64,000 nucleotides of DNA from an uncultured Eubacteriales bacterium (GTDB taxonomy: Bacteria > Bacillota > Clostridia > Oscillospirales > Oscillospiraceae): NCBI GenBank assembly GCA_900544975.1, contig UQXI01000011.1:1-64000 (forward strand), written 5' to 3'. The stretch's first letter is position 1; each line of letters opens with the position of its first letter. This document shows positions 9,401 to 17,903 of the stretch, piece by piece. Made by a program: the position numbers and the translations under genes. The notes beneath the pieces were generated by a model. The model was not told where the DNA came from and ran no database searches. It saw only the letters and a list, made by a program, of their open reading frames with translations.

Positions 9401-12400
9401 GCAGGTAGCCGCTGGTCTCATCATAGATCATGGAAGCGTAAGAGCCGCCAGTGACAGCAGAGACATTGGGAAGTTCCAGACCGACATTGCCCATGTCCGT
9501 CCGCACCATGCTGTAGCTTTCACCATTGTTATAAGTGAAGACCGTCAGTTTCCACAGCTCGCCACCTTCTGTGAGCATGTAGTAGAAAATAGCGGGGCAA
9601 TTGTCATAGGACTCGAAGAGAGATCTGTAATCATAGGTGCCGCTGCTGATATAAGCCAACGCTGCCATGGGATCGCTGCCAAAGGCAGTGCTCAAATCCC
9701 AGTAAGACAGGCTGCCCTCAGCAGGATTGATCAGTTCGAACATAGCGCCGCTGTTGCACAGGCCGGCAACTTTTCCAAACAGACCATCTTCCGTCGCAGG
9801 AGCCGGAGCCGCATCAGACCAGATCCAGGAGGAAGCGATGCTGCCAAAGGAGGTCACTGCAAAGGCGTCTGCGTCCACACCATACATGGTGCTGCCGTCA
9901 TGGAGATAAATCATATCATCCATCAGAGCACCAGCGATGTAGGAGCTGCCTTCTGCAACCTTCGTCCAGGCTGCCGGATCGTTGGTAGTCAGGTCAGACC
10001 AATAGGTCTTTCCATCCACATCGTATACCAGACCGCTGAGCTGAATCTCGGGCAGCTGCTCCACCGTCACCTGGCAAGTAGCTGTGAGATTGGGCTTGGC
10101 ATTGGTAGTAACGGTAATGGTAGCCTCGCCGACGCCGACGCCACGGACCAGACCATTTTCCACAGTCGCAACCGTCTCGTCGCTGGAAGACCAAGTCACG
10201 GTCTTGTCCGTGAGGGTCCAGGGGTACACATCGGCCTTCAGGGCAACTGTGACACCCTTCAGCAGAGTCAGCTCAGTCTTGTCAAGGACAATAGACTGTG
10301 CTTCATCGGTGGGCTTCACCAGCTGGCTGGCGGAAGGAATGATATACAGGCCCACAACCTGGGCATAAATCCGGGATGCGTAGCTGCTGGCGCTGTAGCC
10401 ACCAGCATAGGTCTCGTTGGAACGGGTAGCCTTGCCGGTCTCCGGATTCACAATCCAAAGCTTGTTGTCGGTGTCAACAGAAGGATAGGTGCCGTAGCCG
10501 CTGGCAAGGTACAGGATGTTGTGATCATGATCCCATGCCATAGACTCCAGAGACTTGCTCCAAACACCAACGGTCACATCGGGATTTGCAGCCGCCAGGT
10601 TTTCGATCTTGCCTTCCACAACGTTGTCCAGAGTCCACTTGTAGAGGTAAGTGCTGGTAGTAGAGCCATCATTGATGGAGTAGAAGGTTCCGTCGTTGTC
10701 AATGGCCAAGGCACGGAGCTTCAGGTAGTTGCCTGTGCTTCCCTTGGGATTCACAATGGTAATCGTCGCAACCTGGGTCAAAGCACCGGTCATGAAATCG
10801 ACGGTGTAAATGGTGTTATTGTCGTCCATGGCATAAAGCTTGCCGTCGACATAGTTCAGAGCCATGTCTACAATGGACGCTGTGGTGTCGCTAAATTTAC
10901 CAACCGTAGCGTAATCGCTCAGGTCATCCTGCGGGGCAGCGTAGATGTAGCCGTCTCTGGCAGCCATGTAAACATAGCCATCTACATACTCAGCAGCCGT
11001 GACAAAAATGTCGGTGGTAGCGACGGTAGTCGCACCGCCGTAGTTGCTGGTATTGTAATACCAGACGGTATCCGGATCAATTTCCATCCAGCGGGGGCCA
11101 TTCTCGCCACGGGCGTTGGAGGCAGTAAATCCGTACATCTTGCCGGTATTGTCTTCCTGCTCTCCGCCGTATTCCACATCGTATACGGTCTCATTGCCGG
11201 CGTAGTCGGCAACCAGAATCTTGCAGGCAGAGCCAGGGTTCACGCCAGTCATATCCAGCACAGTCTCAACGGTCTCGCCAGCTTCATTCTGCTCTGGCAG
11301 CGCAGAAACCAGGACCTGGCTACCGGCCTTGTTCAGCAGCATAACAGCAGCGATATACTGGTTATCTCTGGCCTTGATGATCAGATCGCCAGTGAGCAGA
11401 TTCTTACTGGCAGCCAGAAGCTCCGGAGCAGTATTATCTACCGTCAGGCTGGTGGTGAGGAATGCACCCTTGCCCAGTGTGTTGGACTCAATCAGAGCCT
11501 TCACATCGTCAGCCGTCATGTTGCCATTGGTTTCGTAGTATTCCGGAACAGCAACCATGCTGACGTGAATTCTCTCGTCTTCCTTCACACCCAAGGAGGA
11601 GACCTTGGTATTCATGGTGTAGTTGGCAGAGGTGTTGCGCCAAACGCCGCCATTGGTGTAGTAATAGGCAGCAATCGCCTGATTGGTCACGGGACCTGTA
11701 TACAGGACTTCACCGGCATCGTTGGTAACCACGCAGGTCACAGCAGCCGCATTCCGGATCATGGACATCCGGTACTGATACAGGGTGGTCGCGCTGGTGA
11801 CGGCAGCCCGGTCTGCAGGATAGCTCTCCTCCAAAACATAGGGGTTGCCAATCTGCCAATAGGTGCCGGAATCGCCGGGGTACTTCACCAGCAGATTGTT
11901 GGTTTCCCTCACGTTGAGGTAAGGAACGGTCTTGTCGCCATACAGAACGCCAGTGTATGTCACCTGGTCATACATGGAGGGATCGGACCAGTTGCCATAG
12001 AAGCCCAGAACCGGGATGGAGTGGGTCACGCCAACTGCGCCATCCACAGAATCCACGGGCTTGGCATAGACATAGCCTTCCACATAAGCGCCATTGACAT
12101 AGTTGGCATCCAGATATGCCTTGGCCTCATTGGTCAGCTGCACATCCACAACCACATTCACAGATCCGTTGGGAGCCACAACAATGTTCTTGGCTTCCAG
12201 AGAGCTCAGAATCAGGTAAGCGTCGTAGGTCGTAACTGCACCGTCGCCATCGACGTCGGCGATGGGAGCAATGTCCTCAATCAGGCCGGCGCAGTAGTTC
12301 AGAATGATCTGTGCATCGTCGGCATCGGTGTCGCCATCGTTATCCAGATCGCAGATCAGACCTGCAGTGGGAACGAAGGTCTCGCCGTCTACTTCAAAGG

Positions 12401-14804
12401 TCACCTTGGCGGCAATGGGGGCCGTCAGAGTATCCATGTAGACAGAGCCATTGTTCATAAACAGATCCTGAGTAAAGAAATCGCTGGACAGGGTGTAATT
12501 CTGGATTCCATCGCTGAAATTGTTGATGGAGAAGGAGAACCGATAGGCGCCGGTCCGATCCGGATCGTCACCCAGCTCTGCTTTGACTTTGCCATCAGAA
12601 GCAGACTGCGTCGCTTCCTCACCCATCATGATGTAGGAACCGGCAGAAACGGCGTTGCCCACGTTCGCCAGACCAGCGCCTTGACGCAGGACGGAGTAAT
12701 AGTAGGCGCTCCCCGCTTCCATCATGGGGACAGCCGTGGACATCAGCAGGCTCTGGGCCAGCTGACGGGCAGTCTTGCCAGTCTTTGCCTCCAGGCCATT
12801 TTCCCGGATGTACTGAGCCACCAGAACGGCCATACCAGCAACCTGGGGAGATGCCATGGAGGTACCGGACATCAGCTCATAAGCTTTACCGCCAGCCACC
12901 GCACCGTTGACGGAGTAAATGCTGCCGCCAGGAGCCGTGATTTCGGGCTTGAGCTTCAGGGAGCCAGGAACGCCCCAGCTGGAGAAGCTGCTCATGGTCT
13001 TGTACTCGCTGTTGCCAGGCTTGGCAGCAAGGCCTTCTTCTACCTTCAAGGTGCCCAGGTAGTACACAGCCTCGCCTTCGGTCATGGCAGTGGCAGCGGC
13101 CTTCATCATGGCGCCGTCGGCCTGAGTCACGGAGACACAGGGGGCAGTCTTGGTGTAGCTGGACAGGTCCATGTTGATGACGCCTGTCGTATTGTTGTAA
13201 ATGATGGTGGCAATGGCGCCGTATTTCACAGCGGCCTCGGCCTTCTGGTAGAAGGAGGTGGAGCCACGGGAGCACACGGCAATCTTACCAGCCAGTACAT
13301 TTGCAATGGCAGCAAAATCTTCTTCTGTGCCAAAGCCGTCGATCAGAACGTACTCATGTTCACCAACCAAGGTGTTCATCGGTGCATTCTTGTAGTCAGT
13401 GGTCTGGTTGTACACCACAATCTGGTCTCCGATGCTGAAGAACTCACCGCTGGCGCCGTCGTTATCCACGGAGGCAACCGCCAGAGAGTTGTTGTAAGAG
13501 CCGGGAGAGCCGTTGGTGTGCATTCCCACGTCATCGCTATACAGATAGCCGCCAGTGGCAGCGTTATCTGCCCAGCCGCCGGAGTTACCGGCAGACATTG
13601 CCACAACCGTGCCAGAGGTCTCCAGGTTGTTCAGGATTTCCTGATAGGCATTGTTCGACTGACGGGAGAAACCAGGATTGGCAGAGCCCAGGGACAGGTT
13701 GACAGAATCTGCACCCAGAACCACTGCGTCCTCGATTGCGGCCATATAATCAGAGTCATACGCGCCGCCGCCAGAGCCAAAGACTTTCATGGTGAGGATC
13801 TGTGCATCCGGAGCAACACCCTGCACCAGGACGGTTTTCAGCGCATTGGAGAATGTGCCGTCACCGTTGGGTATGTATCTGTTGGCTGCAGCAATGCCTT
13901 CTACGTGAGAACCATGCTCACCCTGGGTATCCGTATCGTGGGTGATGTTATAGTTCTTATCAATGTAGTTGTAGGCAAAGGGGATCTTCTTGCTGATGTA
14001 GGTCTTGGCAGGATCGATGTTGACGTTCAGCTGATCCTTCACGCCTGCAACCTCTTCGGCATCCAGCATATTCAAAGATGCCAAGAACTCCGCAGGATCC
14101 TTACCGACCACACCGGCCTGATAGGTCAGGGAGTACATCAGTGCATCTGCATCGAAGGACTGATGATCCGTATCGATACCAGTATCGATCACAGCCACCC
14201 GTCCGCCGGCGCCTGTGTACCCGGCAGCCCATGCAGAGGCGGAGCCAATCATTGCAGAAGATGTGGCCATTTGGGGATCATCCGGCTCATCCGTATCCAC
14301 AACAGCAGGCTCGTAACGAGTCTCGATGTATACGGCTTCCACGCCAGCGACCTGCTCAATGGTCTCAATCTGGCTGTAAGGTACATTGGCGGAAATAATG
14401 TTGGCAGCCAGGGTCAGGTTCCAGACCACGTCCAGATCCATTCCGGTTGCCTTTTCAATCTGGGCCGTCACGGTTTTCTGGTTCTCAGCCAGATCTGCGC
14501 GATAGTCCATTGCTGCGCTGTTCTGTGCAATGCCTTTGGTCGAGAAGCCTGCTGCAACAGTAGACTCCTTTTCCAGAACGATGGAGACACGAACTACGTC
14601 ATTGGCGGCGTAGACCGAACTCTCCGCTTCTTCCCCCACCGGTGCCCCATGGAGGCCGGCAGAGACCGTGCTGTTGTCTACCCTCTCAAAGCTGAGCTGG
14701 GCGCTGTCCGTGCCTGCGGCACTTGCGGGAACCGCAAAGCCACACAGCAACGCCACAACCAGCAACAGAGACAGCAGACGGGTTGGCAGATGCATTGTCT
14801 TCAT
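6498..14804 (-). CDS. Giant secreted subtilisin-like (S8) protease with dockerin-, Ig- and cohesin-like regions
   Basis: 2768 residues. Order of parts: signal peptide 1-29; I9-like propeptide about 65-165; S8 catalytic domain about 195-720 with Asp207 (VIDTGID), His297 (GEHGSH), Asn407 (SAGNSG) and Ser649 (SGTSMASP), split by a protease-associated insert near 460-590; two dockerin-type EF-hand repeats at 816-875 (DLDNDGDTDADD, DVDGDGAVTTYD); Fn3-like region; three propeller-like stretches near 1220-1490, 1590-1845 and 1936-2205, separated by two Big_2 Ig-like domains (1502-1583, 1846-1932; each with VTWSSSDET); a cohesin-like domain about 2283-2400; an InlB/Flg_new-like repeat 2405-2482; and a unique tail. 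The overall plan resembles lactocepin-type cell-envelope proteases. There is no LPxTG or SLH motif, so attachment, if any, may use the dockerin/cohesin parts. RBS AGAGGAAAG precedes the start. It has its own promoter and terminator. Confidence 0.9.
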   Translation of the reverse strand: MKTMHLPTRLLSLLLVVALLCGFAVPASAAGTDSAQLSFERVDNSTVSAGLHGAPVGEEAESSVYAANDVVRVSIVLEKESTVAAGFSTKGIAQNSAAMDYRADLAENQKTVTAQIEKATGMDLDVVWNLTLAANIISANVPYSQIETIEQVAGVEAVYIETRYEPAVVDTDEPDDPQMATSSAMIGSASAWAAGYTGAGGRVAVIDTGIDTDHQSFDADALMYSLTYQAGVVGKDPAEFLASLNMLDAEEVAGVKDQLNVNIDPAKTYISKKIPFAYNYIDKNYNITHDTDTQGEHGSHVEGIAAANRYIPNGDGTFSNALKTVLVQGVAPDAQILTMKVFGSGGGAYDSDYMAAIEDAVVLGADSVNLSLGSANPGFSRQSNNAYQEILNNLETSGTVVAMSAGNSGGWADNAATGGYLYSDDVGMHTNGSPGSYNNSLAVASVDNDGASGEFFSIGDQIVVYNQTTDYKNAPMNTLVGEHEYVLIDGFGTEEDFAAIANVLAGKIAVCSRGSTSFYQKAEAAVKYGAIATIIYNNTTGVINMDLSSYTKTAPCVSVTQADGAMMKAAATAMTEGEAVYYLGTLKVEEGLAAKPGNSEYKTMSSFSSWGVPGSLKLKPEITAPGGSIYSVNGAVAGGKAYELMSGTSMASPQVAGMAVLVAQYIRENGLEAKTGKTARQLAQSLLMSTAVPMMEAGSAYYYSVLRQGAGLANVGNAVSAGSYIMMGEEATQSASDGKVKAELGDDPDRTGAYRFSFSINNFSDGIQNYTLSSDFFTQDLFMNNGSVYMDTLTAPIAAKVTFEVDGETFVPTAGLICDLDNDGDTDADDAQIILNYCAGLIEDIAPIADVDGDGAVTTYDAYLILSSLEAKNIVVAPNGSVNVVVDVQLTNEAKAYLDANYVNGAYVEGYVYAKPVDSVDGAVGVTHSIPVLGFYGNWSDPSMYDQVTYTGVLYGDKTVPYLNVRETNNLLVKYPGDSGTYWQIGNPYVLEESYPADRAAVTSATTLYQYRMSMIRNAAAVTCVVTNDAGEVLYTGPVTNQAIAAYYYTNGGVWRNTSANYTMNTKVSSLGVKEDERIHVSMVAVPEYYETNGNMTADDVKALIESNTLGKGAFLTTSLTVDNTAPELLAASKNLLTGDLIIKARDNQYIAAVMLLNKAGSQVLVSALPEQNEAGETVETVLDMTGVNPGSACKILVADYAGNETVYDVEYGGEQEDNTGKMYGFTASNARGENGPRWMEIDPDTVWYYNTSNYGGATTVATTDIFVTAAEYVDGYVYMAARDGYIYAAPQDDLSDYATVGKFSDTTASIVDMALNYVDGKLYAMDDNNTIYTVDFMTGALTQVATITIVNPKGSTGNYLKLRALAIDNDGTFYSINDGSTTSTYLYKWTLDNVVEGKIENLAAANPDVTVGVWSKSLESMAWDHDHNILYLASGYGTYPSVDTDNKLWIVNPETGKATRSNETYAGGYSASSYASRIYAQVVGLYIIPSASQLVKPTDEAQSIVLDKTELTLLKGVTVALKADVYPWTLTDKTVTWSSSDETVATVENGLVRGVGVGEATITVTTNAKPNLTATCQVTVEQLPEIQLSGLVYDVDGKTYWSDLTTNDPAAWTKVAEGSSYIAGALMDDMIYLHDGSTMYGVDADAFAVTSFGSIASSWIWSDAAPAPATEDGLFGKVAGLCNSGAMFELINPAEGSLSYWDLSTAFGSDPMAALAYISSGTYDYRSLFESYDNCPAIFYYMLTEGGELWKLTVFTYNNGESYSMVRTDMGNVGLELPNVSAVTGGSYASMIYDETSGYLLLSTYLEGETANLYAIDPETQLAADLGTYGEKIWPVVSLYQYERVTDLTLKMNKTSLNLYEGDTAQLTVKVKPSTFTGGVTWSSSDETIATVDADGVVTAVGAGTATVTATSVDRNAAGEVVTVSATVNVAELTSVQATVKAQITTDEGAKWVTIDGANLGNLTVEAEATTTFTGAGAHAGKLYGTNSDFTNMCNIYQIDPANGYAEAEGSQCSTSYAILDMTTSPAMTVSLPAADGTMTEYTAFDAPFYIANVQYAAMLTDYVEGNLKGWNLSSAYKDLAAITYAGTTQYNYQGTDYDAEMFLVLGADGSLYQFIAFASEYTDANGLGYVMARGTIGNIGMDFESHRALTMTLVDTEAAFGLLIGDASQGYADLYFVDLDAETMTCGKIGRIPGATGISGLHTDAELSAGVPANLENIADHIHFVEEEAQMISAAEIAETATTEDGVEMASREVSMTTALDSSVVAGSTQAIRGAVAMKEHPVTVNSTGAAVEAGAVALTLTEDEDVTNGLIRVTYDPAVLTYVDTTTLIGNFAVKAEDGVILFDYATAKAILAGNVLATMNFTFDADSIDTEIMVETLQRNADTTITGETTTVPVSFSRAAHTVTYEYPNLPENCAATVKVQDGRTYVPYGAEDLYDGLFDANNYWRLDGWQDQNGNEYGLGEAITVTSDLTLTPVYTNVLLLADGETEEVLKVLFEDEYVEYYQGKNNMLALDMEYTTPAEPESAPVSPMAIGGPAGDSGIHVSGTRKTVKGIEEDVEYTFAGWFFTSYDGEYGAGLNWSRSNSVTTQNLFASEQVENHRIYAYWIEADYSKATIGYRTTSTTAQSVYVNSTVPDDLFSAYGFVVSTAANATEEEMFIGNTIDGKQVGSYEKGYVYESFKASPIYNRAYTANEFNGGLPGYDQDGNGYVTYFYWKNMQLKSGGNYVTFSARPYYVTMDGTVVYGTMDQVTFVPNRIYNPLEMGN

Positions 14805-14960
14805 ACACTTTCCTCTTTTCTTTCCAGCTTTCGCTGGTAAAATTTATCCACGCGGTAAACCGCGATAGATACAAGCTGTGCACCCCAAAAACCCTGAAAA
14901 TCCATATCGTTTTAGTCAAACAGATAGCCACGGAACTCAAACCCATGTTAACTTGCTATA

Positions 14961-14989
14961 AGTATAGCACGTGCGTCGCCATATTGCAA
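14961..14989 (-). promoter_or_regulatory. Sigma-A promoter of the giant protease gene
   Basis: On the minus strand TTGCAA (14984-14989), a 17-base spacer and TATACT (14961-14966), giving a leader of about 150 bases. The leader contains two small hairpins (14851-14864, CGCGGT/ACCGCG; and 14824-14837, CCAGC/GCTGG) just before the ribosome site. The remaining 14990-15190 stretch holds no gene I can see. Confidence 0.7.
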
Positions 14990-15192
14990 GCAAATTTTTT
15001 CCTCGCGCGCGTATGTTGATAAACTGGTCAAAAAAATAAAATAAAAACAGGCACTATCTCTAGTTTTGAAAGAACAGGGCCGCGGTATAGATTCTAATAA
15101 AAACCGTGAACAGTCCCCTGCAATCCAACTGTACGGTACGCTTTTTTGCTAAACCGCTATTTATCTACGACTCTCTTTGTGCAAAAAAGTAA

Positions 15193-15228
15193 GAAAAAAG
15201 CAGCAAGCCACTGGACTGACTTACCGCT
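15193..15228 (-). terminator. Probable terminator of the pcrA-yunB-ligA unit
   Basis: Imperfect stem (AGCGGTAAG / CTTGCTGCT, with G-U pairs) followed on the minus strand by six T, 14 bases past the ligA stop codon. Confidence 0.55.
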
Positions 15229-15241
15229 TTCCTCATTTGTA

Positions 15242-17215
15242 TCAATTAAACATTTCCAAGAACTCTGCCTCAGACAGCACTGGAATCCCCAGATCATTGG
15301 CTTTCTTCAGCTTGGAGCCCGCATTTTCTCCAACAACCACATAACTGGTCTTCTTGGAGACCGAGCCAGAGACCTTGCCGCCACAGAGCTCAATCCGCTC
15401 TGTAGCCTCCTCCCGGGTAAACAGGGAGAGTGCACCAGTGAGGACAAAGGTCTTACCTGCAAACCGGTCATCCTGCTGCTGCCGGGTGGACTGGAAATTG
15501 ACTCCGGCCTCTTTTAAGCGGCGAATCAAATGCTGAGACTGGGGCTGAGCAAACCAATCCAGCAGACTCAGCGCTGTAATTTCGCCTACATCCGGAACCT
15601 CTGTCAGCTCTTCCAGACCGGCCTCCATCAGCGCGTCCATAGATCCAAATGCAGCCGCCAGGGTCTTCCCCGCCTTGGCCCCCACCTGCCGGATGCCCAA
15701 GGCAAAAATCAAACGGCTCAGATCCTGGGACTTGCTTGCTTCAATGGCCGACAGCAGCTTTTTCGCTGCCACGTCTCCCTTCTTCCAGAGGCCTTTCAGC
15801 TCTTCCAAGGTCAAATAATAGATATCTGCGGGCGAAGAAATATACCCCTTCTCAATCAGCCCTTCCACAATGGCGCTGCCCAGCCCCTCAATGTCCATGG
15901 CGTCCCGGGAGACAAAGTGGGCAATGTTCCGGGAGAGCTGCGCCGGGCACTCCGCACCTGTGCAGCGCAGGAAGGCTCCCGCCTCATCCCGGACCACAGG
16001 CGCACCGCAAACCGGGCACTGCGCAGGCAGCCAGTAGGGCACAGCATCTGCCGGGCGCTTGTCAAACTCCACCTCCAGAATTTCTGGGATGATCTCTCCG
16101 GCCTTGCGGATTTTTACCGTGTCGCCAATCCGAATGTCCTTCTCCGCAATAAAATCCTGATTGTGCAGGGTTGCATTGGTCACCGTCGTGCCGGCCAGCC
16201 GGACAGGGCTCACCACTGCCTTCGGCGTCAAAACCCCGGTGCGGCCCACCTGAATCTGAATGTCCTCCACCACCGTAGAGCGAATTTCAGGCGGATATTT
16301 ATATGCAGCTGCCCAGCGGGGGAATTTCGCTGTGCTCCCCAAACTTCCACGCTGGGCCAGATCATTGAGCTTGATCACGGCGCCGTCAATGTCATAGGGC
16401 AGATCATACCGGCCTGTATCAATCTCTTGAACCGCCTGGCGAATTTGATCCGGCCTTTCACACAGCGTGTAAGGAATGACGTGAAACCGCCGCTGACGCA
16501 GATAATCCAGCGTTTGCGCATGGGTGGAAAAGTCCGCCCCTTCTGCCAGCTGCAAATTGAAAATCAGAATGTCCAGCTTGCGCTGTGCGGCAATCTTGGG
16601 GTCCAGCTGCCGCAGAGACCCGGCCGCAGCATTCCGGGGATTGGCAAACGGCGGTTGCCCTGCCTCTTCCCGCTGCACATTGAGGGCTTCAAACACTTTT
16701 TTAGGCATAAACACTTCGCCCCGGACAATGAGCCGTTTGGGCGCATCCTCCAGCACCATGGGGATGGAGCGAATGGTCTTCAGATTCTCTGTCACATCCT
16801 CCCCCACCCGGCCGTCTCCTCGGGTGGCGCCCCGGACAAATTGGCCATCCAAATACTCCAGAGCCACAGACAGACCGTCTACCTTGGGCTCCACCGTATA
16901 CACTGCCTCCGGTGCAGCTTCCCGCACCCTGGCGTCAAATTCCCCCAGCTCTTCCATGGAAAACACATCCTGTAGACTTTCCAGCGGTACCGGATGCTCC
17001 ACCTTCTCAAACTGACTCAGTGCCTGGCCGCCCACCCGCTTTGTGGGGGACAGCGGCGACGCCAGCTCCGGATGCAGGGCTTCCAGCTCCTCCAGCTGCC
17101 GCAGAAGGCGGTCATATTCATAATCCTCCATTTGGGGATCGTCCAAAACATAATAGTGATAATTGGCTTCCTCCAGGGTTTTCGTAAGTGCCTGGATCTG
17201 CTCTGCTGCCGACAT
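15242..17215 (-). CDS. ligA: NAD-dependent DNA ligase
   Basis: 657 residues, normal family length. It seals nicks in duplex DNA during replication and repair using NAD. The adenylation Lys is in KVDG at residue 111. A Cys4 zinc finger (CPVCGAP…CTGAEC), helix-hairpin-helix region and C-terminal BRCT domain (FAGKTFVLTGAL…) follow in the usual order. The start at 17215 has AAAGGAG about eight bases upstream; the longer frame adds a non-conserved leader. It is the last gene of a minus-strand run behind pcrA and yunB. Confidence 0.97.
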   Translation of the reverse strand: MSAAEQIQALTKTLEEANYHYYVLDDPQMEDYEYDRLLRQLEELEALHPELASPLSPTKRVGGQALSQFEKVEHPVPLESLQDVFSMEELGEFDARVREAAPEAVYTVEPKVDGLSVALEYLDGQFVRGATRGDGRVGEDVTENLKTIRSIPMVLEDAPKRLIVRGEVFMPKKVFEALNVQREEAGQPPFANPRNAAAGSLRQLDPKIAAQRKLDILIFNLQLAEGADFSTHAQTLDYLRQRRFHVIPYTLCERPDQIRQAVQEIDTGRYDLPYDIDGAVIKLNDLAQRGSLGSTAKFPRWAAAYKYPPEIRSTVVEDIQIQVGRTGVLTPKAVVSPVRLAGTTVTNATLHNQDFIAEKDIRIGDTVKIRKAGEIIPEILEVEFDKRPADAVPYWLPAQCPVCGAPVVRDEAGAFLRCTGAECPAQLSRNIAHFVSRDAMDIEGLGSAIVEGLIEKGYISSPADIYYLTLEELKGLWKKGDVAAKKLLSAIEASKSQDLSRLIFALGIRQVGAKAGKTLAAAFGSMDALMEAGLEELTEVPDVGEITALSLLDWFAQPQSQHLIRRLKEAGVNFQSTRQQQDDRFAGKTFVLTGALSLFTREEATERIELCGGKVSGSVSKKTSYVVVGENAGSKLKKANDLGIPVLSEAEFLEMFN

Positions 17216-17228
17216 GGCTCGCTCTCCT

Positions 17229-17861
17229 TTATGATATTTTTCCCGTGTGCAGGAAGGTATCTGGTACCGCACCTACAATGATGGTTTCTGCCACCACCAC
17301 CTGGCTCGTCACCCGGAAGGTGACCGTCTCGCTGAGCACCAGAATGGTTACATCCACGTTGACCTCCATGGTCAGCTGCTGCAGCGTCTGGTTAATCCCC
17401 GCCTCCGAAAACTGACTGACGAACTGGGCGTCCGAATTGCTGATCGAAATCACCCGGACTGGAAGGACCGGCCCTTTGCCGGAGAGGAGCTCCGGCAAAA
17501 ATAAACTGCCCAGCGGAATGCCAATGTCGTGGGTATCTAGGGCCAGAATTTCGTCATTGATAATATTGAGAATATCGGTCTTCAGCCGGTTGACCTCACT
17601 CATGTTGGTCTTCAGGGCAGTAATTCGCCCATTCAAATCTTTTTCAAAGTAAATAATCCGGTCATACTGAATATTATCCCGGGCAATCTGCTCGGCAATG
17701 GCATCATTGATGAGATCCGAAGTCTGATTCATGACCTGGGTCATAGCCAGATCCTTGGCAATGGGGTTAAAACGGCTCCGCATCAGGAGATACATGCCAA
17801 GCACCAAAACCAACAGCAAAATCAACACCCGGCGCAGCCGGCGCCCTCTCCGTCTTCGCAT
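17229..17861 (-). CDS. yunB: Sporulation protein YunB
   Basis: 210 residues. A basic N-terminus (MRRRRGRRLRR) is followed by one membrane helix (about residues 12-26), then a soluble domain with the YunB pattern (MNQTSDLINDAIAEQ, then ALDTHDIGIPLGSL). YunB is a sigma-E-controlled sporulation protein of Bacilli and Clostridia whose biochemical role is unclear. It lies 13 bases upstream of ligA and 42 bases downstream of pcrA. Confidence 0.85.
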   Translation of the reverse strand: MRRRRGRRLRRVLILLLVLVLGMYLLMRSRFNPIAKDLAMTQVMNQTSDLINDAIAEQIARDNIQYDRIIYFEKDLNGRITALKTNMSEVNRLKTDILNIINDEILALDTHDIGIPLGSLFLPELLSGKGPVLPVRVISISNSDAQFVSQFSEAGINQTLQQLTMEVNVDVTILVLSETVTFRVTSQVVVAETIIVGAVPDTFLHTGKIS

Positions 17862-17903
17862 ATGCTATCCCCTCCCGGACAGCGTATGTTGCATGATCGG
17901 AGC

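Noticed and set aside
6996..14840. A 2614-codon open frame on the plus strand opposite the giant protease
   Set aside because: It mirrors the protease codon for codon. The protease rarely uses TTA, CTA or TCA, so its complement lacks stop codons. The antisense product shows no domains, and the minus-strand frame has signal peptide, catalytic triad, promoter and terminator.
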